In this document: positions 35,788 through 47,398 of the stretch, one piece after another | How the letters are laid out: each line of letters starts with the position of its first letter | How positions within the stretch are numbered: position 1 is the first letter of the stretch | Assembly (NCBI GenBank): GCA_003952965.2 | Contig: RXIC02000066.1 | Coordinates: 1-64,000 of the forward strand | Source: Morella rubra | Taxonomy: Eukaryota; Streptophyta; Magnoliopsida; Fagales; Myricaceae | Reading direction: 5' to 3' | Length of the DNA stretch: 64,000 nucleotides | Program-made: the position numbers and the translations under genes | The notes under the pieces: model-generated | What the model was told of the DNA's origin: nothing | The model's database searches: none | The model's input: the letters and a program-made list of their open reading frames with translations, nothing else

Positions 35788-38700
35788 ATGAGATCTAACC
35801 GACTCGTCTCGAATTCATCCGTACCCGTGACAATTAAGGACAAGAAAAATAAGAAACGGAAAGGATTGATGGGTACGAACCCGGATCCAGAGGAGGTTAT
35901 TGTCAAGGTTGTTTTGATATTGCTTTGCCTTGCTTGTATTCTTTGTTCTATGCTTTATGGTCATTCGAGCGTACTGGGTCGATAGTTCGTATTGATTTGG
36001 AATTGGTTGACATACAGGAAAGTGGTGTGAGAAGCTCTTCAGTTGAGACTGAGCGAGTTAAGGATGACTCGGCAAGAATTGAGGCAATGACAGTTCAGGA
36101 GCTCAGGGCTTCATTGAGGTAAGTAGGAGGTTACGTCCTTTGGGAGCGAAAGCGAGCTTTTCTAGAGTCTTGACACTTCTTCAAATATAGGAAATGGTGT
36201 GTGGAAGTATGTCTGTCCTGGGAAGAATGATATGAGTATAGCTGTTGATCAGTAGGGGATGGTACCTTTCAGCTCTAGGTCTTGTGGTTTCACGTGTCTT
36301 ATAATCGTCTTGAATTGTCAGGAGCGTTGGAGTACCTGCTAAAGGCCGCAAATGTGATCTTGTGCATGCTTTGAAGTGTTTTACAAACAAAAAGTTAAAT
36401 GGTACGCCTACATATTCTTCCTCAGTAGTTTATACCGTATGAGAACAAGGAGGTAAAGAAACGAGTTTTTTCTATCCCTCTTGTGTCCTACAGAGCCTAA
36501 TGAATACATGTAATCTGCTTGTTTGAATTTGCAGGTGACTGTTCTCTGGATGTAGAAGAACTAGTATCCTCCTTTTCTATGGAAAATATATCAGTGAAAT
36601 GTGAGGTTCAGAATTTCTCTAATGAAGACCACGATGAAGACGTGAACAATGATTTGGAGGTTCCTGGGGTTCCACAGCGTAAGGGAAGAATAAAGAGAAC
36701 TGCTGCTGAAGGTAATACCGTCAGAGTCAATACTAAAACAGTTGCAAAGAAACAAAAGCTGTCAATCGGCTCTGATAAGGTTTCAGGTGCTTAGAATATG
36801 TAATTGTTTTCTTACTGTCCATAATGCTTTGACATAATTATTTTATAGAAAATCTCTCTCTCCCTCCCTCCCTCCTCCTATTCTATAAGGTCTCTTTAAG
36901 CTGCTCATTTGATTGGTTTAACATAAAGCATTGACTGTGCTGTTGCAAGTGTTGCCAGGTGGGAAGCTCTCGCAGACAAAGAGACAAGTTTCTTCAGAAA
37001 TTGTTACTGAAGTTGTCCACGCTAATGAAGGAGTTATACCTGTCATACAAACTGAACCATGGACGGTGCTTGCCCACAAGAAGCCTCAGAAAGGTTGGAT
37101 TCCATATAACCCTAGAACCATGAGGCCTCCACCTCTAAATGGGGATACAAAAACTATTAAGCTTATGTCTTGGAATGTCAATGGATTAAGAGCTTTATTG
37201 AAGTTAGAGGGATTTTCTGCACTTCAACTTTCCCAGAGGGAGGATTTTGATGTCTTGTGCTTACAAGAGACCAAACTACAGGTACGGCATTTTCTATTCA
37301 GAAGTGTAGAATATTCTCTTCACATAACAGAGGTCTAAGCTAAAGCTTAGCCCTTCTAATCTCGTTGTGAAGTTTTGTTTTTCGTTGGGGGCACATAATT
37401 GGTTCGTTGGGTGAATGAATGTGGCCTATTATGTTCTTTCCTTTTCTTTTCCTACATTCAAGAAGTTGCAAGCATCACGCTACAATTAATGGTATTCTTC
37501 ATTTCCTCTATGCTGTGTCTTAATATTTTTCATTTATCTAATTGCATCTTTAAATTCTTGCATCAGGAGAAGGATGTTGAGAATATTAAACAGTCTCTCA
37601 TAGATGGCTATGAGAATAGCTTCTGGAGTTGTAGTGTTTCTAAGCTTGGTTACTCAGGAACAGCGATAATCTCACGGGTATGGTTGTTCTTTTCCAAGAA
37701 GAGGCTGTCAATGTCATGTCCTCAGAAGTTCAAGTCTATTGTTGACATTTGTAACATTTGTTCATTCTGTCTGTCTGGCAAATAGGATATTTTTTTATTT
37801 GTTTGTAGTATTGAAGACATGGCTGTTCTTGCAAATCTAATCCTGCTGAATATTCAATTCAAGTCATGTTAGAAAGCACGGAAATTGTTTCCGGTACATG
37901 CTTTTGACCTGTTCACTCCATTTGGAAATGATTTTGTAACTGAAAACAGCAAGGATAAAAAGTTTATGCATGTGACGAGCTTGATGACATCTCAGATTCC
38001 GTCTCTTAGTAATTTGAGGATTACATGGTAGAGTTGTGATCTTGAGAAAGAACCATGGTGTTACTGTGCTACTGTTGTTGAATAAAATCCTGTTTGCAAA
38101 TTATTTGTTCAAGAGAAACATTGTTTACTTGGTTTTATGAACGGTGTGTTTCATACTCCATTTTAAAGCTATTTGTTGCCTTGGTTTTTCAATTGCAAGA
38201 AACCTTCTTGCTTTTAATTACGGTTTTGAGCGGTATTGTTTGTTGGTAATCATTGGCGCTTGTCTGACAGATAAAGCCGCTTACAGTCAGATATGGCCTT
38301 GGCATACCAGATCATGATAGTGAGGGGCGACTTGTGATGGCAGAGTTTGATTCATTTTACCTTTTGAGTGGATATGTCCCTAATTCTGGAGATGGCTTGA
38401 GAAGACTGGTACTAAACCTCAAGCATATTTCCGAGTTTCTAGCCTATTTCTTTCTTGCAAATTAAGTTGCATTCTCATCAGAGTCTCTTAGTTGTTTCCT
38501 TTTCTGGACCACTGACTCTGCTTTGGATTTTAGTCTTACAGGATTACGGAATGGGATCTGTCTCTGAGCAATTACTTGAAAGTAAGATTGCTTTTGCTCA
38601 TCCCTTTTGTTTCTTTCTTGTATAAATATGTTATACTTCTCTTGCTATATTTGTCCACTGTCATAGCTTCCACATTGTTTATCCGTGCTGCACTCAGATT

Positions 38701-40364
38701 TTTTCTTTCCCTGTACACGAGCAGAACTTTGTTGTTCATGTCGGATGTTGAATTCGCTGTCATAAGAGTGACAGGAAGAAGGTGTTGGATCTATCCAGTA
38801 ATTTTCTGGATTAATTAATGCAGATTTGTGTCTCTATAGACAGCTTAGTGCTTAATAATCATACAGCAACAAGGTTGTATTCTCCAGCTAAGTTTTAGTT
38901 AGATATTCTACGCCTAGATTTTAATAAACCTTAGAACAACCTATGACCTCCAAAAACACGGCAATGCACTCAGTACATGCATGTTTATTTTTAACAAGGT
39001 ATTAGCATTATGTACGGCGAGATATTCTTCTTCTAGAAATGACTTGTTATTGTTTATAAAGAGCATTGTTGATTGCCCTTCCTATATGGTAAGCACTTAT
39101 GCTTAAGGAGCTTTTCATGCTTGATGCAGGAGCTGGAAAAGTCTAAGCCCGTCATTTTGACTGGTGATCTTAATTGTGCACATGAGGAGATAGATATATT
39201 CAATCCTGCTGTAAGTTATTAAAATTTTGATGTTGTGCATGAGTCCTTATAACATACCTGACTGCTATAAAATCCAAAGAAAAGTACACTCAATCACAGA
39301 ATGAGGCCATTGATTTGGCTATAGTATTGGTGGCAGAAAGAAAGAAAAAAGGAAAAGGCTGAAACAAGAAATTTTGACTTGGGAGACAATAGTATGTTAG
39401 GAGAGCAATTTTGCTGGCGACTTGAGTAGTTTGGTAAGGCTTGGAAAAGGATTTTGGAGAATGTCAGTGTTAACTGGAAGCCGTAGTAAGTCAGAACTAT
39501 ATCAAATAACTTTAGGGAGTACCTAAGATGTGCTTTTTGACCTACTTCATTGAATTGGTTTGGTTTTATATTTTGAGCAGTTAATTCTCACCAATAATTA
39601 CTTTGTTATACTTGCTGTGATCTGCTCTCTTTTGAGATTTGGGCGCTCAGGGTCTGTCTAAAGTTGCTGAGGTTTGATTTTCCGACTGTTACATCAATCT
39701 ATAGGGCAATAGAAGAAGTGCTGGGTTTACTGACGAAGAAAGGCAATCGTTTGGGACAAACTTCTTGTCTAGGGGATTTGTGGATACCTTTAGAAGGCAG
39801 CACCCAGGTGTTGTTGGCTACACGTACTGGGGTTATCGGCAAGGTGCGCGCAAAACTAACAAAGGTATCTCAGTCTAATCTCTTAAGTTGAATTGCACTT
39901 GTTCCCCCCATTGCATCAGAAATGAGTATTTGTGATGTTGATAAGATGCATAAGGTGAAATGAGTATTTGTGACATTGTTAACATAAATAAGATGATTAA
40001 CATATATTTTTCCATTTGACAGTTCATGATCCATCCTGTGCTGTTGATTGCACGTATGTCATAGTTCTGTCCCAAGGATAAATATTTACCTTGAGTGAAT
40101 TGCAATCTCACATGTTGGATCTGAACAACCCAGTTAATATATGGCTTTGTTAAGATCCCTCAGTATCCTAGTTAAATGCTTGGCTGGCCCCTTGAAATAT
40201 GAATTTTGTTCTCTTATCCAACTGTTTTGGATTTTGAAACAGGATGGCGGCTTGACTATTTCCTTGTCTCAGAATCCATTGCCGACAAGGTTCATGACTC
40301 GTATATCTTATCTGATGTTGATGGAAGTGATCATTGTCCTATTGGCCTCGTACTCAAGCTTTAG
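35788..40364 (+). CDS. ARP: ARP, SAP-domain apurinic/apyrimidinic endonuclease
   Basis: This base-excision repair enzyme cuts DNA 5' to abasic sites, and in Arabidopsis the protein is plastid or nuclear. Exons are 35788-35907, 36018-36118, 36322-36401, 36535-36786, 36959-37281, 37567-37677, 38271-38408, 38534-38581, 39130-39210, 39705-39864 and 40243-40364, giving 511 residues. A SAP DNA-binding motif ([20 protein letters not shown]) lies at about residues 65-100. A charged linker follows, then an exonuclease III-type domain with all the expected blocks: [69 protein letters not shown] and the catalytic [11 protein letters not shown] 35788 is the conservative start. The frame is open upstream and may continue into a targeting exon. 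The catalytic residues look intact. Confidence 0.93.
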
Positions 40365-41348
40365 TTTTCTGTATGGCATCAATGCCAATCTTTTTGTGAA
40401 CTTAGGCTTTCACTTTCGATAGTATCTTGATGAACCTAAAATCACTACCGGTGGAATAGACGTGGGAAATTTGTACAGCCTATTTTGCCACTCTGCTAAA
40501 AGCCTTGCAGAATATTCCATCAGCTAATTTTTGATTTTAACAGTGGTTTAGTTTTTGTCAAAAACAAATTTTTTTGAGATACGAAGCTTCTGACAGGAGG
40601 TTGAATCGTATTGTACCCTGGCTAGCGACGTGAACAGGCGGAAAACAAACCCCTTGCTCGATCAGGGGATCTGTGTCATTGCTCTCTTCCTGATTCCAAA
40701 TCTATATCCTAAAGTTTGACGTCGAAGCACCATCATTACTTGATCCGTATAGAGCATAACGGAGGCATTATTATGATTATTTGGTTGGTGTATGCTTTAC
40801 TATGAAGCAACTGGCAAAAGTTAAATCATAATTGAGCAACGTGGAACCCTCACCTAAGGAAGCTGAATTTTACCTCTTGCTGAATTGTTTGTATAAATTC
40901 TAGAAAAAAAAATAAATTTAGAAAAAGATAAAATATATTTTTTTCCTCATCAACTATTATAAATTTTGTACTTTCTATCTTAAATTAAATTATTGTAATT
41001 GACATTTTGACACTTCCGGGATTCGATTGACAAAAAAAAAAAAATTCAATAGGTGAAAAGTATGTTTTTTTTAATTAAAAAAAAAAAACTTTAAAGAGAA
41101 GGTGGCTCAAGCCACGTGCACGCGCTTGCTTAAAACCACTGTTCTGGAGCGAGCGAACTCAAACTCAATGCTGATGGGGCAGAATTTGATGACATGGCGA
41201 GATCTGATTAGCTCAATGACGACGATGGGAAAGGAAAATTCTCATTCTGACCGGGTAGAAAACGCAGAGTTTTGAATGGAAAGAGCGACGGAGATTTCTC
41301 TACTTTGCACACGGGGAACATCTCAGATACAGAGCGAGAGAGTCCGTC
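40365..41348. other. Intergenic region and GPT promoter
   Basis: The left part is ARP 3' UTR. An AT-rich block covers 40900-41095. The right part is GC-richer and holds the GPT promoter and leader, including the G-box listed separately. Confidence 0.5.
41113..41118. promoter_or_regulatory. G-box core CACGTG upstream of GPT
   Basis: CACGTG lies about 235 bp upstream of the GPT start codon in the sequence GCCACGTGCACGCG. It is a plausible bZIP site, and secretory-pathway genes are often controlled by bZIP factors during ER stress. Motif and position are the only evidence. Confidence 0.35.
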
Positions 41349-41572
41349 ATGGCAGCTCGCAAGAGAGCTTCGGCAGACACGTCCACAGAACCCAAATCCC
41401 AAGTGAAACCCAAATCCCAGGAGCCAACTCCAACGGAACCTCCGACTGCGCCACTAAAATCAAAGGCAGGCTTCATTCTCGCGTTCTCGCTCTTACTGTT
41501 AGCTCCGTACTTGTACCTTATCTTCCACCACTACAAGATCGAACACGACCTCAAGAAGTCCATCCTCATTAA
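41276..41572 (+). other. Overlapping upstream ORF in the GPT leader
   Basis: An ATG at 41276 opens a 98-codon frame starting MERATEISLL. It is out of phase with GPT and passes through its start codon at 41349. If the mRNA includes 41276, ribosomes initiating there would miss the GPT start. The product itself resembles nothing and is probably not a functional protein. Confidence 0.35.
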
Positions 41573-44500
41573 TGCGGGGCTCAGCCTCGCGGGGTTCTTC
41601 GTCACTCTTAAGATGATCCCCGTGGCTTCCACATACGTCCTCAGGCGAAATCTATTTGGCTACGATATCAACAAGAAGGGTACCTATGGCGGCACTCTCA
41701 GAGTGTGAGTGTTTGCCGCTTTTGCTTCTTTTTGTTTGTTTGTTGCTTTATTTGCTGAATTTATGATCTGGGTGTCTTAGATTTTGCTGTTCAGTGCAAT
41801 TTGTCAACGGGGTATGTGTTAGACTGCTTTTGGTCGCATTTATGAGCTGGGTTTCTGCTGGACTCTTGACTATAGTTGCAAATGGAAGCGTGAATTTTTT
41901 TCCTCTTTGTTTGAAGTTATTTGCTATAGTAACGAGTTCTACTGGTATATTTCACTTCGATTATCACCGTTGATTTAAAGTGAAATTATTTTATTTTATT
42001 TTTTGAAAATTTAGTTCTTAGAGCTGATTATGTATTGCACCCCATATTTTTATCTGGATTGTTTAAACTTTAGAATATGAAAATTATGTGACATTTCGCA
42101 CCCTTGTTTTGATTTGGATTTCATATTTCTGTGCAAGGTCTTCCATTTAATCATCAACTTAAAATCGAATTCATATTAATTTTTTTTATTCTCCTTCTTC
42201 TACATCCGGAAAGGAAAGGATTATGGAGGGACAATTATGAGTATGTTTTCAGCTATTAACTGTTTCAGGAGTTGCTAATATAGATTTAAAATGTCATTTT
42301 ATGATCAATGAAATAATGTTTGTAAGGGTTTATAAGCCACAGAACCAAACTCTTACAAAAGCTTGACACGGGAAAATGCTATGTTGAAGGGACAGGAATG
42401 AGGATATATATTAATTTTGGGTGTTACGCTTCCCTTGCTTTTCATTTTTTATTACTTAATCCATCCATTCATTTATCTTATCTCTTAGTGTGTCAGGTTA
42501 GCTTCTTCTGGTACACTTGATTAAGGTACTTGATAACTTTTGCAGGCCGGAGTCATTGGGTATCGTTGTTGGGATTGTTTTCTTCGTCTTGGCCATTTTA
42601 TTTCAGTATTTCAACTTCACGTCAGATTCAAACGTAAGTTCATTTTCTGTTGGAGAGTCTGTAGTTCACAACTTATACGAAAAAATAAAAGGGTTCCATC
42701 TCACGGCATTGTTCTATTTAGTTGTAAATTGTTTCCTAACACTTCTTAGTTAAAACATTGCAAAAAATCTATGGATTTTGTTTTATTAGTACTTGGTAAT
42801 CATCATTTTAAGTGACATATGGCTGCGTTGCAGTCCCCTAGTCATTTTTTCTTTCTGTATCTTCTGTAGTCAGTTTTTATTCCTTCTACTTTCCTTATTA
42901 ATTTTTTATGGTTCTCTGACATATCTTCTTTTACTTCTCATGATTATTGAGACTCCTCTTTGGATTAATTTAAGCTCAAGTTAACTCATCATTTCATTTT
43001 TCCTTTAATCAAATTGATTTTGAAATGCTTTAACTATAAAAAAACTGATGTGTTTACCACATCCATGATGCAGTGGCTTGTTGAGTACAATGCGGCGTTG
43101 GCATCCATCTGCTTCATGACATTGCTTGGATTTGTCGATGATGTACTTGATGTCCCTTGGAGAGTGTGAGTAGCTAGTCATCTTTGTCTATTTTGCCCTC
43201 TTAAGAATTTGTTTTCACTGCATTCTTCTGGGACTAGTGCTAGATTGTGTTTCTTATGTTCTTCCTTGGATTGTGAAGAGCAGGAAATTACTACTGCCTT
43301 CTTTTGCTGCTCTTCCTTTGTTGATGGCTTATGCTGGGCATACAACTATTGTTATACCAAAGCCTCTCATTCCATATGTTGGCCTAGAGGTTCTTGACCT
43401 AGGTATGATTTCTGTTGTAAAGAGATAATTGGACCAAAAGAAACATACCATTTGAATCTTTAATTCTCTCTTTATCTCTTGTACCTGCATGCGGACAAAC
43501 AAATGGAGTGATTTGAAGACATGATGGAAAAATCTGATGCTCGAGTGCTTGAAATACATTCATGTTTATGCACTAAACTTCAGAAGCTGGATAAATCATT
43601 TGCCCGCAGCAAGTGATTTAGTTGTTGTTTGACTGGGTTAAGCATGTTGTCCCTGTCTTTGAGAATGTTCACCACATTGAAATCCTGTTTTTTTTTCTTG
43701 ATTTTTTGGTTTTTGATCCTTCTAGTCTGTCTTACCTTTTATTTCTGATGTCACAGGATGGATATACAAACTCTATATGGGGCTTTTGGCTGTTTTTTGC
43801 ACAAACTCCATAAATATCCATGCTGGTCTGAATGGACTTGAAGTTGGACAAACAGTTGTCATTGCATCTGCTGTAAGTATAAAGGCCTGAAAAGCAGTTG
43901 GATTATAACTTTGTTACACAATATGACACGTTTTTGGCAATTTGCAGATTTTGATACACAATATCGTGCAAATTGGGGCATCTACTGATCCCGAGTATAA
44001 GCTGGCCCATGCATTCTCTATATATTTAGTTCAACCATTTATCGCAACCTCATTGGCTTTGCTTTCTTACAACTGGTAGGTGTTCATTGAAAGGTTACAA
44101 AGTTGCTTATGATCATTCTTCCTCCAAATTTGAGTAATTCTACTTGTTTTTTTGTTTTGTTTCTTGCTTATGATAGGTACCCGTCGTCAGTTTTTGTTGG
44201 AGATACTTATACCTACTTTGCTGGGATGACTATGGCTGTAGTTGGGATTCTAGGCCACTTTAGGTGTGTTAACATACTTTCCCTTGTAGGTGCTTCAGAA
44301 ACTTGGAGCCCTCTCTCTCTCTCTGAACATTATAATCTTATCTTAATGGCACATCTCTTCAGTAGTACCAAGTATCTCTTTACCCCTCTGCTTCCAAGGG
44401 CACATTCCTCCGCCTTCCGAAGTAAAATTCTTTATCATGGTTGGAGAAATAGTTGTTGAAGATTTGGCCTTACGTGCTCTGCATTTCAGCAATTGGTGAG

Positions 44501-45822
44501 AAAGATAGGGATGTTTACTGATGATTCCCAGTTTAACCTAACAACTGGTTGAGTGATCCCCCAAAACCTAAAGAAACAAATTAAATCCAGTTTAAACCTA
44601 GAAGTCAGCAATGTTCCCCCTCATTGAACTTTGCTGAAGTTGAAAAAATTACTATAGCCCACTACCTTCCCCCCCCCCCCCAACACCTTGTCTTTCAGTC
44701 TAAAGCTCTTGTGGTTGATAATCCAATGTGCATCTTACGCATTCAACAGAGAAAAAAAGAAGATGCTAGGCTGGATTATTCTTCTCCCATCTGATGGATA
44801 AGCGCCACCTTTATAGATTTAATCAACATGATCAAATTCAAGTCCACTAAGCCTGCTTGTGTTTCTATGCTCATCTGTTGCCTAATAATGATTTTCTTTT
44901 TTCTTTTCCAAATCTTTGTTGCAGTGAGACACTTCTAATTTTCTTTGCTCCTCAAGTTTTGAACTTCCTCTTATCGCTTCCTCAGGTTTGCACCCCCACT
45001 CTACCAAAAGAAGGGGAAGAAAACATTATAATTTATAACTCTGCTGCATAGAAAAGGTATCTGACTTGGGCTATTTTTTCTCAGCTTTCCGGTTTGGTTC
45101 CATGTCCCCGGCATCGTCTTCCTAGGTAGCTTCAATGTCCTTTGGATTTATGCTCTACAAACTGCTGGAGGCATCTTATGCGAATTTATTCTGTTAATAT
45201 CTGGCATATATTTTGAACTTGTCAGGTTTGATTCTAAGACTGGACTACTGACTGGGACAAATGATGGGACACTCGTTAATTTTACTTTGAGACTACTCGG
45301 CAGGATGTCGGAGAAGTCACTTTGCATCGTTCTTCTTGTTTTCCAGGTGATTTTGTTGATGTTATATGATTCATATCTGCCCCTTTTATTGCTATAGTTC
45401 AGTCCTCAATAACTGCAGTATGTGTGTCATGTGCAATCAGAAGTCACGGCGCAATTGTTTGCCAGTCCCGCCTGGAAAATCTTTATAAAAATATGCTGGA
45501 TAATCATGTGCTTGATGGAAGCCTACCAAAATGATGGGGCCTTTTTTTTTTTGGTTGGGGGGGGGGGGGGGGTTTGGGGTGTTTACTGTTTGGTTTTTCT
45601 AATCAGAATTTGTTATACCATGTAACATTCGTGCCTGGTTCCGTGCTCAAAAGCATGCATTACACAGGGCAGTCCAGTGGGATGCTGTGCAGATTGTCTC
45701 TATATGCATATTTGATTTGTGCAAATATAGCTCATTAGTGTGATGCTATCTTTGTTGAACAGGCCATTGCATGCGGCCTCTGTTTCATGCTGAGGTATTT
45801 CCTTGCTGGTTGGTACAAATGA
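41349..45822 (+). CDS. GPT: UDP-GlcNAc:dolichyl-phosphate GlcNAc-1-P transferase (ALG7)
   Basis: The enzyme makes GlcNAc-PP-dolichol at the ER membrane, the first committed step of N-glycan assembly and the target of tunicamycin. Exons are 41349-41704, 42546-42633, 43074-43165, 43284-43402, 43757-43872, 43948-44075, 44177-44263, 44925-44985, 45085-45125, 45226-45346 and 45763-45822, giving 422 residues. It is a polytopic protein with about ten hydrophobic segments. Family motifs are KKGTYGG (the usual substrate-loop region), the acidic [45 protein letters not shown] and [24 protein letters not shown] loop sequence, then the late cytosolic loop with [10 protein letters not shown]. The N-terminus is a Pro/Lys/Thr-rich cytosolic tail. 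A poly-C and a poly-G tract sit in introns 7 and 10. All catalytic blocks seem present. Confidence 0.94.
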
Positions 45823-47398
45823 GATAGCCATTTCAAAGAAATGATATTCTGGTTATAATAGTTTTCTCAAGCTTTGCTTCTTGCCGGGTCTGTTGTATCA
45901 TATGACCTCCTGCCAAAAAGACGGGTTCAAATATGAAAAATTGCTGGAGTAAATCTTTCACCTTGAGCACAAATCCATTCCAGTCGTGACATTTTTGGAG
46001 GTCATTTTGAATGACACTGTACTTTTTGAGATTGATTTACAGTTACTTTTTGTATTAGTCCCAAGCAAGAGCAGAGAACCAAGTGCCTGAAGTTGTCTTT
46101 CTGGAAAACCACAACAGTAAAAGACCATGTTACTGCCAACTCTCTGGATTAACCAGTAGATCTTTTTTATATAATTATTGATGAGGACTCGATGAGTTCT
46201 GATTTCATGTTCAGTATGGCAATGACAAACAGTGGATCTCTGACAATATATGGCGTTTGGCGTTTTTATTTCTTGGCTGGATAATTATTGTCAGTTAAAG
46301 CTGCTTTTCTATTGTTGCTGAATGTAGTAGGCCCTTGTATGTACTTAACACCCAAAATTCTTCAATTATTCTGGAAATTCTACTGCTTTGCTTATGGAAT
46401 TTATGGAGTCCGTTGACCTCCCCCGCCTTAGTCATATAAATGCCATCTTTGTTGTCCTTCAAGCTATGACAAAATTTACGGTGCACCAAGGATCGGAGTT
46501 TTGAGTGGTTGTTATGGCAGGAAGCTCAAAACAGCCATCCGTCCAAGAGAAAATTTGGATCGTTTTCCAGTTAGCCTATATCCCGTTTCGAATCAATTGT
46601 TTGTATTATTAATGTTTTTGCTGGTTTTACGAGAATGGACGCATAAAACACTGAGTTGCATACTTGATTCTGCAGTCCCCAATAGAAGCAGGTGTTTTTT
46701 TCATGATTCTGCAGAACAGAACAGTACAAGACTCGAAACGGCTCTCATACAGATCTCAAAGTCAATTTTCATTCCTAAATAACCAAGATTGCTTAAATCA
46801 GATCAGTAGTGCATCAGTGTATCAAAGGTTCTATTGTAATTTTTGACAAAATCTTATGCTAATAGCATCTTCTTTAGTATTCTTCTTTCCATAGATAAAA
46901 GCATTTCACTGTAATTTCTGTAATTGATCAGTATCGAGCTAATAACCAAATACATGTAATAAAAAATCCAGCATGAGTGTCAAAAACAAAGGAAACACAA
47001 CAAATGGTTCTCCACACAAAGTAAACCTACTGTTACGTTGCTGGATGATTTCACAACTACAAAAATAATTACACAAAGTATCTGCCAGTTAGCATGGTTC
47101 CTATCAAAATTGCTGACGACCAATTGTCTTACTATGGTCAGTGTTTAAAAAGATAAATGCCCTAAACCAAGACAAAGCTGATATACGAGTAAAATGCAGC
47201 TGATGACACAGCTGATATATGAGGCTAAGGCAAAGCTTCCATTTGCCCTAAACCAATCTCTCGTAGTTGAAGTGCAACTCCACAATAAGCATTTTGAACT
47301 TGATGCAACCTGTGCTTTGTTATCTACTTATCCTCAAGGATTTCTCTAGAAAATATTTCAGGAAATATGATCCACCAGCGTTTTATCATCTTCGGCAA
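45823..47398. other. Region between the convergent GPT and LIS genes
   Basis: The 3' ends of GPT (+) and LIS (-) face each other here, so this should hold both 3' UTRs. Open frames at 46501-46850 and 47267-47470 have no family likeness. No separate gene is supported. Confidence 0.55.

Noticed and set aside
46501..46846. Open frames between GPT and LIS
   Set aside because: They lie in the expected 3' UTR region of convergent genes and show no conserved motif.
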